Assembly: GCF_025628885.1 (NCBI RefSeq)
Contig: NZ_JAOTIF010000019.1
Span: 62,001 to 126,000, forward strand
Source of the DNA: Paraflavisolibacter caeni
Lineage (GTDB): Bacteria; Bacteroidota; Bacteroidia; Chitinophagales; Chitinophagaceae
Reading direction: 5' to 3'
DNA: 64,000 nucleotides
Below are positions 1 to 8,341 of this stretch, piece by piece. Positions within the stretch are counted from its first letter, which is position 1, and the number at the start of each line of letters is the position of its first letter. The notes beneath the pieces are model-generated. The model saw only the letters and a list, made by a program, of their open reading frames with translations, was not told the origin of the DNA and ran no database searches. A program made the position numbers and the translations under genes.

Positions 1-1
1 A

Positions 2-145
2 GTGCAGGAGGGCTGGGTGAGCAGGGCGGGGCATCGGTTAGAGTTTGATGAGGCAGGTGAGGCTAGTTGTCCGGATTCGGGGGAGCGGTATTTGTTAAAA
101 GAGGGGAAAGTGAGGAGAATGACAAATCATTCGAATGATGAATGA
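2..145 (+). CDS. 3' end of an unidentified gene cut by the left edge
   Basis: The second forward frame is open from the window edge to a TGA at 143-145 and encodes the last 47 residues of a protein. The peptide contains the stretches GHRLEFDEAGEASCPDSG and RYLLKEGKV, which look like real coding sequence with a Cys-Pro-x-x-Gly turn, but I do not recognise the family. The last residues (MTNHSNDE) and the stop codon come from a short dispersed repeat also seen at other gene ends in this window, so the original terminus may have been shorter. The gene begins outside the window. Confidence 0.45.
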   Translation: MQEGWVSRAGHRLEFDEAGEASCPDSGERYLLKEGKVRRMTNHSNDE

Positions 146-146
146 G
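119..146. repeat. Dispersed gene-end repeat, copy 1
   Basis: AT-rich element containing the palindromic core ATCATTCGAATGAT. It shares the words ATTCGAATGA and GAATGA with elements at 1383-1402, 41066-41115 and 46304-46352. It supplies the stop codon of the left-edge gene. Confidence 0.5.
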
Positions 147-191
147 AGGTGGAGGAAAATTATTATGAGGCCGTGGAATATCAACTTTTGA

Positions 192-243
192 GGAATTGAT
201 TCCGAAAAAGTGTATACTTTTAGGGAATTGATTCCGAAAAAGT
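192..243 (+). repeat. Two direct repeats with a palindromic core
   Basis: The 20-base word GGAATTGATTCCGAAAAAGT occurs at 192-211 and again at 224-243, with a 32-base period. Each copy begins with the inverted repeat GGAAT-TG-ATTCC. They lie 9 to 60 bases before the chosen ATG of the ATPase, so they could be paired operator sites or a small duplication. Confidence 0.6.
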
Positions 244-251
244 ATATTTCG

Positions 252-1388
252 ATGATCCCAAGAACTATTGGAAAAAAGATACAGGAAAGGTTATTTAAGG
301 GGAAAGTTATTATCATAATGGGTGCCCGGCAAACGGGGAAGACCACGTTACTTAGATCGCTTATGCTCCCTTCAGAGGATACACTCTGGCTTAACGGAGA
401 TGAGCCGGATGTGCAGGCTGTTTTTGAAAATGCAAGTTCTGATCGTCTAAAGGCCTTTTTAGGAAATCATAGAGTGGTAGTTATTGATGAAGCGCAAAGA
501 ATCAGCAATATTGGTGTGGGTATCAAGTTGATAAAGGATCATTATCCCAATGTTCAAGTTGTAGCAACCGGCTCTTCGTCATTTGAACTGGCTAACAAAG
601 TAAACGAACCACTTACCGGCAGAAAATGGGAGTTCCAGTTGCATCCTTTATCGTTCCAGGAAATGGTGCAATACCACGGTCTCATTAAAGAAAAAAGGTT
701 ATTGGAGCACCGGCTGGTATATGGTTATTATCCAGAGGTTGTAACATCTGAAGGCGATGAAAAGGCAATATTAAAAGAGCTATCTGACAGCTATCTTTAT
801 AAAGATATTCTATTGTGGGAAGGTATTAAAAAGCCAGAAAAGCTGGTGAAGCTACTACAAGCGTTAGCCTTCCAGGTTGGCAACCAGGTATCCAATAATG
901 AACTCTCACGCTTGACAGGATTGGACGGCAAAACGGTGGAATCTTATATCTATTTGCTGGAACAAACTTATGTAGTGTTCCGTTTATCGTCGTTTAGCCG
1001 CAACCTTCGCAACGAATTGAAAGCTTCAAAGAAAATCTACTTTTATGACAATGGGATACGCAATGCCATCATTGCCAATTTTCAGCCAGTTGGTCTTAGG
1101 GCTGATACGGGAGCTTTATGGGAGAACTTTTTAATGGCTGAGCGTTTGAAGCGTAATCATTATCATGATCATTTTGTGAACAGCTATTTCTGGCGTACCA
1201 AGGAGCAGCAAGAGATAGATTATATCGAAGAAGAAAACGGGCAATTGCTGGCAGCGGAGTTTAAATGGAGGGCTGAGACGAAAGCTAAGATTCCTGCAAC
1301 CTTTCTTAAGCATTACCCTGAAAGCCAGCAGAGCATCGTTACACCGGAAAATTTCGAGTCTTTTGTAATGGGCGAATGGGAGGAATGA
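252..1388 (+). CDS. ATP-binding protein, AAA_14/DUF4143 type
   Basis: Predicted P-loop ATPase of 378 residues. The Walker A motif GARQTGKTT is at about residues 24-32 and the Walker B motif VVVIDEAQ at 75-82. The stretch TGSSSFELANK after these is typical of the AAA_14 domain, and the C-terminal half fits DUF4143, which resembles a nuclease-like or DNA-binding module. I chose the ATG at 252, giving the family's usual MIPR start, over an upstream in-frame GTG at 210 that lies within the direct repeats. Cellular role is unknown; members are common, often horizontally spread. It is convergent with rtcB, and its TGA lies inside a dispersed repeat. Confidence 0.85.
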   Translation: MIPRTIGKKIQERLFKGKVIIIMGARQTGKTTLLRSLMLPSEDTLWLNGDEPDVQAVFENASSDRLKAFLGNHRVVVIDEAQRISNIGVGIKLIKDHYPNVQVVATGSSSFELANKVNEPLTGRKWEFQLHPLSFQEMVQYHGLIKEKRLLEHRLVYGYYPEVVTSEGDEKAILKELSDSYLYKDILLWEGIKKPEKLVKLLQALAFQVGNQVSNNELSRLTGLDGKTVESYIYLLEQTYVVFRLSSFSRNLRNELKASKKIYFYDNGIRNAIIANFQPVGLRADTGALWENFLMAERLKRNHYHDHFVNSYFWRTKEQQEIDYIEEENGQLLAAEFKWRAETKAKIPATFLKHYPESQQSIVTPENFESFVMGEWEE

Positions 1389-1402
1389 TTCGAATGACGA
1401 AT
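1383..1402. repeat. Dispersed gene-end repeat, copy 2
   Basis: GAATGATTCGAATGACGAAT fills the gap between the convergent ends of the ATPase and rtcB. It includes the ATPase stop codon at 1386-1388. The same word is part of the longer copy at 41066-41115. Confidence 0.55.
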
Positions 1403-2866
1403 TTATTCCCCCAAAATCTCCCCTTTTTTCTTTTGCCAGTTTTTGGGTTGGGCGCCGTCCATCTTTACTATTTTGGGATAGAAGAGGCCGACGGTTTCGA
1501 CCAAATGCTTCTGGGCGTTCATGACGGTGTAGATGTCCTTATAGGCTATAGGAGCCTCGTCGAGGCCACCGCCGATGAGGGTGACGCCGTGGTGGCGGAG
1601 CATTTCGTTGAGGGTGGTATGGGTAATGGTATTGAGGGCGGCGGTCCGGCTCATTTTACGGCCGGCACCATGAGAGGCTGATGACAGGGAAGCCGGTTCG
1701 CCTTTGCCGCGCACGATAAAGCCGGGTGCGGTCATAGAGCCGGGGATGATGCCCAGCATATTCTTACCGGCAGGAGTAGCACCTTTACGGTGCACGATCA
1801 CTTCGCGGCCTTCCCAGGTTTCCTTCCAGGCAAAGTTGTGGTGGTTCTCAACCATTTTCAGGGGCTTAGTGCCCAACTGGCGGGCTATCTTATCGTGGAT
1901 GATGTGGTGACAAGCTGAAGCATAATCCCCAGCCAGGTTCATCGCCATCCAGTATTCGGCACCCTCCTGTTCGGATAGGTCCAACCACGCCAGGTTAGCG
2001 GCCTCTCCAGGTAGTTTTCTTTTCTCCTTGGCTATTTTGGTGTAATGATTGGCAATGCTAGCTCCCAGTGCCCTTGAGCCAGAGTGAGACAACAAGCCTA
2101 AATAGCGTCCCTTCTTTAACCCAAAGCCTGATTCTTCAGAGGATACATTTTCATCCGAGATATCAATGGTCCCAAACTCAACAAAATGGTTACCCGAACC
2201 TGATGAGCCTAATTGCTTCCAGGCTCTTGCCTGCAAGCCCTGCAATAATCCCAGTTGGTTCCACTCGTCCCTTTCCATTACTTCGTGGTCGCTCTCCTTT
2301 TCAAAAGTGGCACCCGCGCCAAATAGCGTAGCTTCATTCAGTTCCCGCTTAAAGTAGGGCTCTCTTTTTGACAACTCTATAGGGTCTATATCGAAAATAG
2401 AAAGGCACATACGGCAGCCAATGTCCACGCCTACACCATAGGGGATCACTACGTTTTCTGTTGCCAGTACACCGCCAATGGGCAGTCCATAACCCGCATG
2501 GGCATCCGGCATCAGTGCTCCGGCCACTGCCACGGGCAGTTTTGCCGCCGTATACATTTGCTGGAGGGCGCCAGACTCTATAAACTCCCCGCCAAAGACA
2601 TTGAAGTCAATGCCCGTCTTGTTGAGCGGGATCTCTTCGCCGCCAATCTTTGGCTTGGGGATCAAAGCTTCTGCAATTTTATCCAGGGGACCCTCATGTG
2701 CATACTGGTTCGGGCTCTGCAGTATCGCCCTTAATATTTCCAAGGCATCTTCCAGGGAGAGGTGCTTGAAGTTTTTTTCCATGATGTTCATGGCGATGCT
2801 GATCACCGGTCCTTCGGGGTAGCCAATATTGCGTAGGTCCTTTCCTCTGAGCTTCAATTTTGACAT
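1403..2866 (-). CDS. rtcB: RtcB-family RNA ligase
   Basis: RtcB joins RNA 2',3'-cyclic phosphate (or 3'-phosphate) and 5'-OH ends in a GTP- and Mn-dependent reaction, used in tRNA and RNA repair. The 487-residue product carries the family signatures: DAHAGYGLPIGG (about 121-132), GVDIGCRM with the metal-binding Asp and Cys (146-153), GSGNHFVE (223-230), LSHSGSR (259-265), HRKGAT (359-364) and SHGAGRKMSR (398-407), whose His is the residue guanylylated in characterised RtcB enzymes. The frame extends 46 codons upstream, but the ATG at 2866 gives the conserved MSKLKLRGKDLRNIG start. No archease or RtcA gene is adjacent, so its substrate cannot be told from context. Confidence 0.93.
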   Translation of the reverse strand: MSKLKLRGKDLRNIGYPEGPVISIAMNIMEKNFKHLSLEDALEILRAILQSPNQYAHEGPLDKIAEALIPKPKIGGEEIPLNKTGIDFNVFGGEFIESGALQQMYTAAKLPVAVAGALMPDAHAGYGLPIGGVLATENVVIPYGVGVDIGCRMCLSIFDIDPIELSKREPYFKRELNEATLFGAGATFEKESDHEVMERDEWNQLGLLQGLQARAWKQLGSSGSGNHFVEFGTIDISDENVSSEESGFGLKKGRYLGLLSHSGSRALGASIANHYTKIAKEKRKLPGEAANLAWLDLSEQEGAEYWMAMNLAGDYASACHHIIHDKIARQLGTKPLKMVENHHNFAWKETWEGREVIVHRKGATPAGKNMLGIIPGSMTAPGFIVRGKGEPASLSSASHGAGRKMSRTAALNTITHTTLNEMLRHHGVTLIGGGLDEAPIAYKDIYTVMNAQKHLVETVGLFYPKIVKMDGAQPKNWQKKKGEILGE

Positions 2867-2947
2867 GACGGGCTGTTTATTATAAATGCCGAACAATTTA
2901 CCAAATTTTATAAAAGCAAAATTTGCCATTTTCAACTTTATCCTAGG

Positions 2948-2980
2948 CTTTGGTATGCCTTTGATATGCCTTTGGTAGGG
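2948..2980. repeat. Three 11-base tandem repeats
   Basis: Three consecutive copies of CTTTGGTATGC, the second with one change and the third diverging at its end, lie upstream of rtcB. No function is evident. Confidence 0.5.
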
Positions 2981-3222
2981 AGTATCTATGGGAATGAGGG
3001 GCAATTTGAATGAGAATTGTGAGATTGTGAGCGAAAAATGGGGATCCGGGAATTTTGAGAATTCAGAAAAAAATAATGACGAAAATCAGGTTCAAAAATA
3101 TGTCAGTAATGGGTTGAATATCAAAAACTTATTAGGTGACTACGGGGTGGATTAAACGATGGTTTCCACCTAACTTGTTCAAAATCTGTATTTTTTATTC
3201 ACTACTCACTCCCATTCCTCAT

Positions 3223-3230
3223 TATATTTG
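3223..3230 (+). promoter_or_regulatory. Bacteroidetes-type -7 box of the polysaccharide locus
   Basis: TATATTTG matches the Bacteroidetes -7 consensus TAnnTTTG. No good -33 TTTG is present at the right distance. Transcription would begin near 3237, before the leader RNA and terminator preceding the antiterminator gene. Confidence 0.5.
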
Positions 3231-3236
3231 CGGTCG

Positions 3237-3370
3237 CGAACAAGAATAGTGCTTTCAAAAGCACATGGAACCCAAGGACCGGAAATCATACATGGAAAAT
3301 ACCCTATCTGAACGGAACGTAGAAAGGCACGAGGAAGCACTGAAAACTAGTGATACTTCGTGCCTTTTTA
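3237..3370 (+). ncRNA. Leader RNA with attenuator upstream of the upxY-like gene
   Basis: A promoter-like box at 3223-3230 is followed by a small hairpin (GTGCTT-tcaa-AAGCAC near 3250-3265). A strong terminator ends the stretch at about 3369. The polysaccharide genes begin some 200 bases further on, so the operon could only be transcribed by reading through. UpxY-type proteins are known to act on such 5' leaders in Bacteroides capsule loci. The rest of the 2867-3573 gap holds only low-complexity GA-rich sequence. Confidence 0.5.
3323..3369 (+). terminator. Intrinsic terminator in the leader
   Basis: A perfect 10-base stem, AAAGGCACGA (3323-3332) with TCGTGCCTTT (3358-3367), is followed by more T residues. 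An inner CACT/AGTG stem lies within the loop. Confidence 0.75.
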
Positions 3371-3573
3371 TTATCTGAACATGGATTTGGGGATTGAAAG
3401 GATTAGGAGGAAATGAGATATAGGGATTATGAGAGATTAAGACATTGCTGATTTGGGGAGAGTGAGAGATTTGATTTGAGAGATTGTATTATTCATTTGA
3501 AAACAGACCTGACCAGTTGCGGTAAAAAAGAGACCTGTGACTGAGATGGCGAAGCCGTACCAAAAAGACTGCC

Positions 3574-4074
3574 ATGAGTTATAAATGGTTTGCTGTTTAT
3601 ACCAAGCCCCGCTGGGAGAAAAAAGTGGTCAAGCTGCTTGTTGAGAAGGGTATTGAGAACTACTGCCCGTTGAACAAGGTTAGACGCCAATGGAGCGACC
3701 GGGTGAAGCTGGTAGAAGAGCCGCTTTTCAAATCTTATGTATTTGTGCGGGTGACCGATGACGAGCGTACAGCAGTGCGCATGACCAGCGGTGTGATCAA
3801 CTTCATATACTGGGATGGAAAGCCTGCCATGATCAGGGACAAGGAGATCGTAGCCATCAGGCAGTTCCTGGACGAGTATGAGAATGTAGAACTGATCAAG
3901 CTGGAGATCAAGACCGATGACCGGGTGAAGATCGTTGCCGGGCCATTTATGGACCAGGAGGGAAAAGTGATCGAAGTAAGGAATAAGACAGCAAGGATTG
4001 TGATCGATAGTTTAGGGTATATGCTGGTGGCGGATATTGATAAGGGGAAGCTGGTGCATAATAATCATAAATAA
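3574..4074 (+). CDS. UpxY-type transcription antiterminator (NusG-like)
   Basis: Predicted specialised NusG paralogue of 166 residues. It should ride with RNA polymerase and allow transcription past the leader terminator into the long polysaccharide operon. The N-terminal NusG domain is recognisable from WFAVYTKPRWEKKV (about 5-18) and LFKSYVFVRV (about 50-59). A KOW-like segment with GPFMDQEGKVIEV lies near 129-141. Its place as first gene of a capsule or exopolysaccharide locus is the standard position for UpxY proteins in Bacteroides. The gap to the Wza-like gene is 50 bases. The housekeeping nusG, normally beside rplK and secE, is not in this window. Confidence 0.9.
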   Translation: MSYKWFAVYTKPRWEKKVVKLLVEKGIENYCPLNKVRRQWSDRVKLVEEPLFKSYVFVRVTDDERTAVRMTSGVINFIYWDGKPAMIRDKEIVAIRQFLDEYENVELIKLEIKTDDRVKIVAGPFMDQEGKVIEVRNKTARIVIDSLGYMLVADIDKGKLVHNNHK

Positions 4075-4124
4075 TTCATCATTGCTCTATTACTTTGCTC
4101 AACTTTTGTAAATAAAATTATCGA

Positions 4125-4886
4125 ATGCGGTTTTTTAGCATATTGGCTGTAATCTGTTCCCTGGTTTTTGCATCCTGCAAAACGCAGAAGGCTGTATATA
4201 ATTACCTGGAGGATATGAAGGATACGGCTGTTGGCAAGCAGTTTTACATTGCTGAGCCAGTGATCCAAAAAAATGACCAGTTGTCCATTCAAGTTTATAG
4301 TGCCAGTCTTGATCCGCAGGTAGACCAATTGTATAATATGAACCCGGGAGGTGGAGGACAACAATTAGGATATGGCTATTTGGTTGATCAAAAGGGGAAC
4401 CTTGAGCTCCCCAGGCTGGGAAAAATACATGCAGAAGGCTTAACAAAGACTCAGCTAGGCGATACCATAAAGGGAAGGTTAACTGGACAACTGAATGATC
4501 CTTCCGTGATCATCCGCTTTACTAATTTCCGTATTATCGTGATTGGCGAAGTGGGCAGCCCGGGTGTAAAGACCATACCAGTAGAGAACCTGACTATTTT
4601 AGAAGCATTAGCAATGGCGGGGGATATCAGGGAATCAGGTAAGAAAAAGGAAGTAAAGATCTTGCGGGAAAATAATGGCAAACGGCAGTTGGGTATTGTA
4701 GATGTGACCAATTCGAAGTTGTTTGAATCGCCTTATTACCAGCTACAGCAGAATGACGTAGTGATGGTAGAGAAGACGAGGTATTCTGTACAGAGGGCGG
4801 AGCAGGGAAGAATTATGACCCAGATTGGGTTTGGACTGACGATTATTTCAACCATTGCTCTTTTGGTAAGCTTAGTTAATAAATAG
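4125..4886 (+). CDS. Wza-like polysaccharide export lipoprotein
   Basis: Outer-membrane polysaccharide export protein of 253 residues. A lipoprotein signal peptide ends in a lipobox with Cys at residue 18 (VFASC). A polysaccharide export domain follows at about 45-130 and an SLBB-like domain with VIGEVGSPGVKTIP at about 140-150. A hydrophobic C-terminal segment (about 234-252) fits the membrane-crossing helix of Wza-type channels. It would form the exit pore and work with the Wzc-like kinase encoded 58 bases downstream. Confidence 0.92.
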   Translation: MRFFSILAVICSLVFASCKTQKAVYNYLEDMKDTAVGKQFYIAEPVIQKNDQLSIQVYSASLDPQVDQLYNMNPGGGGQQLGYGYLVDQKGNLELPRLGKIHAEGLTKTQLGDTIKGRLTGQLNDPSVIIRFTNFRIIVIGEVGSPGVKTIPVENLTILEALAMAGDIRESGKKKEVKILRENNGKRQLGIVDVTNSKLFESPYYQLQQNDVVMVEKTRYSVQRAEQGRIMTQIGFGLTIISTIALLVSLVNK

Positions 4887-4944
4887 AAGTAGCAGCGTCT
4901 ACAGAAACAATATTTCATTCACCTTTATTTTTCAATCCACCTCA

Positions 4945-7356
4945 ATGGAGGGACAATTTCAATCGAAAACTACCGAAGCGGCGAACCTGACCGTTAAAGA
5001 TATTTTCTTTAAGTATATCCGTTTCCTTCCGCTGGTTTTTCTTTCCGTGGCATTAGCCTTTATGGGTGCATATGTTTATTTGCGTTATGCAACGCCGGTA
5101 TACTCTTCTTCCGGTGCCCTAATCATTAAAGGTGATAATGGTTCTGCGGGTGGTTCTGGTGATAAATTTTCCCAGCTTTTTGTGTTGGATAATTCACTTA
5201 ATCTTCAGAATGAGATAGAGCTTCTAAGGTCGCGCCAATTGATGGAAGAGGTGGTAAAAGGTTTGAACCTTAATTTTACCTATCATGCTATTGGTAAAAT
5301 CAGTCAATTGCACCTATACAATAATGAACCTTTTAAACTAGTAGCTTACAAAATCAATGATTCTTCTTCGGCTTTCCATTTACAGGTTGAGGTATTGAAT
5401 GATCAGCAATTGCGCGTTAACGGCGAAAAAACGGTTGCCTTTGGACAATTATTCACTAATAACTATGGCTCTTTTCGTTTTGTAAAAAATAATGATAGAT
5501 TGATTGACCGCTATACCATTGACTGGCAGCCAACTCGTTCTGTAGCAGGTGATCTAGCTTCCAGAGTGGAAGTTTATCCAAAAGGGCCAACCGGTATTAT
5601 GAATATTTCATTGGAGTCCACTCACCCTAGGCTTGCTGCGGATGTTATCAATCGGCTGATGCTAGAATATAAAATCGCCACTCTTAACGATAAAAATGAA
5701 ACCAAGCGCCAAACCATAGATTTTATTGATGGCAGGCTAAAAGTGATTTCAAAAGAGTTAGATAGTGTTAATTATAGTTTGCTACGCTACCAAGAGGCGA
5801 ATAATCTAATTAACTCGGAATCATTATCAGCTAGTCTTTTTTCTCGTATTGAAGGTAATGATCAGCAAATTATGGATCAAAGGGTGCAAATCAATGTAGC
5901 TGAAATGATCGATACCTACCTACGGGACCAGAATCATGCTTACGAACTGGTGCCGTCTTCATTAGGCCTATCTGATGCTACTTTAGGTACCATGATCTCA
6001 GCTTATAATGTAGCACAGTTGGATCGCAAAGCCTTAATAGATGCTAACATTCCCGTTACCAATTCCCGGGTGAAACAGAAAGAAGACCAAATTGAGCGCT
6101 TGAGGATTAACATACTGGAAAGCCTGGATAATATAAAGAAATTCCATACGGCTGCTATTACCAGGCTGGAGCGAAATACAACCGAAACGCGTTCAAAAAT
6201 GGAGAGCTTGCCTTTGAAGGAGCAAAACCTGCTTGAAATCAAAAAGCAGCAACAGATGAAGCAGGGCATTTACAACTTTTTATTGGAAAAAAGGGAAGAT
6301 ATTGCCATGTCATTAGCTGCTACTATTTCTAATATCAAGGTTGTTGAAGAAGCTTTTCCAAACAAAACTCCGGTTAGTCCTAACCGGAAAAACATTTACC
6401 TGATTGCAATTATTATTGGTCTGGCTATTCCTGCTTTAATCATTTTTGTATCGGAAATTTTAAATGACAAAGTGAGCTCTCGTTATGATGTTGAAAAAGT
6501 AACATCTGTTCCTATTATAGCTGAGATTGGTCATTCACTGGGAGGAGATACATTAGCCGTTAAGGCCAACAACCGAAGCATGGTGGCTGAACAGTTTCGT
6601 ATTATGCGATCTAACCTCCAGTATGTTCTGGCAAATATGCCTAAGCCTGTTTTGCTGGTCACTTCTTCCTACAGCGGTGAGGGTAAATCCTTTATCAGTA
6701 CCAATTTGGGAGCTGTTATATCGCTGGCTAATAAAAAAACAATCATTCTTGAATTTGATATTCGGAAACCTAAGATTTTATCTGGCCTAGGCATGCCCAA
6801 AAAGCCTGGTCTGACCAATTACCTCCTGGGGAAAGTTTCATTGGATGAATTGCCGATAGAAGTGTCTGGGCACGACAATCTGTATGTATTGCCCTGTGGG
6901 CCAGTTCCTCCCAACCCTTCTGAATTGTTGCTGGATACAAGGATTAAAGAACTGTTCCTTTACCTGAAACAAAACTTTGACGTGATTGTGATCGATACAG
7001 CACCAGTAGGAATGGTAAGTGACGCGCTCACTTTGAGCGAATTTGCGGATGCCACCCTTTACCTGGTGCGTCAACGTTATACACAGAAAAACCAGTTAGG
7101 TCTAATTGATGAGCTGGCCCGGGAAAGAAAGTTACCCAAGGTTTCTATTGTATTGAATGATGTAAAAGTGAGAACGGGTTATGGATATTCTGGTTATGGA
7201 CGGTATGGTTATGGCTATGGCAGTGTTTATGGTAATGGAAATGGTAATGGTTATTTCGACGATGAGGCTCCGGCATCCACCTTTATGAAGCGCTGGTTTG
7301 GATGGGCAGATACCAAAAGGTGGAAACATAAAAACAATAAAAAGGTTAAAGTATAA
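4945..7356 (+). CDS. Wzc-like polysaccharide co-polymerase and tyrosine autokinase
   Basis: Inner-membrane protein of 803 residues controlling polysaccharide chain length and export. A Wzz-type region is flanked by membrane segments at about 28-48 and 483-503, with a long coiled-coil periplasmic part between them. The cytoplasmic BY-kinase domain has Walker A SYSGEGKS (about 574-581), Walker A' LEFDIRKPK (about 599-607) and Walker B VIVIDTAP (about 679-686). The C-terminus has a tyrosine/glycine-rich tail (about 746-770), the usual autophosphorylation cluster. The stop overlaps the next start by one base (TAATG). The probable cognate phosphatase is the PHP protein at 38217-38948. Confidence 0.94.
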   Translation: MEGQFQSKTTEAANLTVKDIFFKYIRFLPLVFLSVALAFMGAYVYLRYATPVYSSSGALIIKGDNGSAGGSGDKFSQLFVLDNSLNLQNEIELLRSRQLMEEVVKGLNLNFTYHAIGKISQLHLYNNEPFKLVAYKINDSSSAFHLQVEVLNDQQLRVNGEKTVAFGQLFTNNYGSFRFVKNNDRLIDRYTIDWQPTRSVAGDLASRVEVYPKGPTGIMNISLESTHPRLAADVINRLMLEYKIATLNDKNETKRQTIDFIDGRLKVISKELDSVNYSLLRYQEANNLINSESLSASLFSRIEGNDQQIMDQRVQINVAEMIDTYLRDQNHAYELVPSSLGLSDATLGTMISAYNVAQLDRKALIDANIPVTNSRVKQKEDQIERLRINILESLDNIKKFHTAAITRLERNTTETRSKMESLPLKEQNLLEIKKQQQMKQGIYNFLLEKREDIAMSLAATISNIKVVEEAFPNKTPVSPNRKNIYLIAIIIGLAIPALIIFVSEILNDKVSSRYDVEKVTSVPIIAEIGHSLGGDTLAVKANNRSMVAEQFRIMRSNLQYVLANMPKPVLLVTSSYSGEGKSFISTNLGAVISLANKKTIILEFDIRKPKILSGLGMPKKPGLTNYLLGKVSLDELPIEVSGHDNLYVLPCGPVPPNPSELLLDTRIKELFLYLKQNFDVIVIDTAPVGMVSDALTLSEFADATLYLVRQRYTQKNQLGLIDELARERKLPKVSIVLNDVKVRTGYGYSGYGRYGYGYGSVYGNGNGNGYFDDEAPASTFMKRWFGWADTKRWKHKNNKKVKV

Positions 7357-8321
7357 TGCGCATATTAGTAACAGGTGGAGCAGGGTTTATTGGCTCCAAT
7401 TTGGTAGAATATCTATTAGGATTGGAAGAAGTTTCCTTTGTAAGGGTATTGGATAATTTGGCCACTGGTTCTTTAAAGAATTTGCAGGAATTTGAAGGCA
7501 ATCCCAAATTTGAATTCATGCAGGGAGATATCAGGGATTATGAGACCTGCCTGGCAGCTTGCGAAGATATTGATGCCATTTCCCACCAGGCGGCCCTAGG
7601 TTCAGTGCCCCGATCCATTAATGATCCATTGACCTCAAACGAGGTGAATGTAACAGGTACGTTGAATATTTTCACTGCTGCTAAGGAGAAGGGTGTCAAA
7701 AGGGTAGTATATGCTGCCAGTTCTTCCACTTACGGTGATCATCCTGGGCTGCCTAAAGTTGAAGATGTGATTGGAAAACCGCTTTCACCTTATGCCGTGA
7801 CAAAGTATGTAAATGAATTGTATGCGCAGGTTTATGCACGAGTATATGGACTCCAACTGATCGGGCTTAGGTATTTCAACGTATTTGGACCCAGGCAAAA
7901 TCCTGCAGGTCCTTATGCTGCGGTCATTCCACTTTTTGTGAAGGCCGTATTGAATAATACGCCACCAACCATTAATGGAGATGGCGATCACAGCCGGGAT
8001 TTTACCTTTGTGGCCAATGCGGTACAGGCAAATGTAAAGGCATTATTTAGCAATAACCCAGAGGCCTTGAACCAGGTGTATAATATTGCATTTGGAGAAA
8101 GAACTTCATTAAATGAATTATTCGAAGGCATCAAAGAAATCGCGGGCAGTGACCTGGTGCCTGTATATGGACCAGAGCGGAAGGGCGATGTGAAGCACAG
8201 CCTGGCAGATATATCAAAAGCGAAGACATTGTTAGGGTATGATCCAGCAATCAGTGTAAAAGAAGGACTGAAACAAACGTTTGAGTGGTATAGAATGCAG
8301 CATCATTTTGCTTATTCATAA
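7356..8321 (+). CDS. UDP-GlcNAc/UDP-GlcNAcA 4-epimerase-like SDR (WbpP/TviC type)
   Basis: Extended short-chain dehydrogenase of 321 residues. The NAD-binding motif TGGAGFIG is at 6-13 and the catalytic residues are Ser122-124, Tyr146 and Lys150. The stretch LGSVPRSINDP (81-91) is characteristic of WbpP/Gne-like 4-epimerases, which interconvert UDP-GlcNAc and UDP-GalNAc or their uronic acids. I infer it supplies UDP-GalNAc or a derivative to the glycosyltransferases downstream. UDP-glucose/galactose epimerisation cannot be excluded from sequence alone. It is coupled to the kinase gene by a one-base overlap. Confidence 0.85.
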   Translation: MRILVTGGAGFIGSNLVEYLLGLEEVSFVRVLDNLATGSLKNLQEFEGNPKFEFMQGDIRDYETCLAACEDIDAISHQAALGSVPRSINDPLTSNEVNVTGTLNIFTAAKEKGVKRVVYAASSSTYGDHPGLPKVEDVIGKPLSPYAVTKYVNELYAQVYARVYGLQLIGLRYFNVFGPRQNPAGPYAAVIPLFVKAVLNNTPPTINGDGDHSRDFTFVANAVQANVKALFSNNPEALNQVYNIAFGERTSLNELFEGIKEIAGSDLVPVYGPERKGDVKHSLADISKAKTLLGYDPAISVKEGLKQTFEWYRMQHHFAYS

Positions 8322-8341
8322 ATTAATTATTTTAAATAAAG

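Noticed and set aside
1376-1681. A 101-residue forward frame opposite the rtcB 3' end
   Set aside because: It lies antisense to conserved RtcB motifs, so it is not an independent gene.
2867-3004. Upstream extension of the rtcB frame
   Set aside because: It would add 46 unrelated residues encoded partly by small tandem repeats; the ATG at 2866 gives the family's usual N-terminus.
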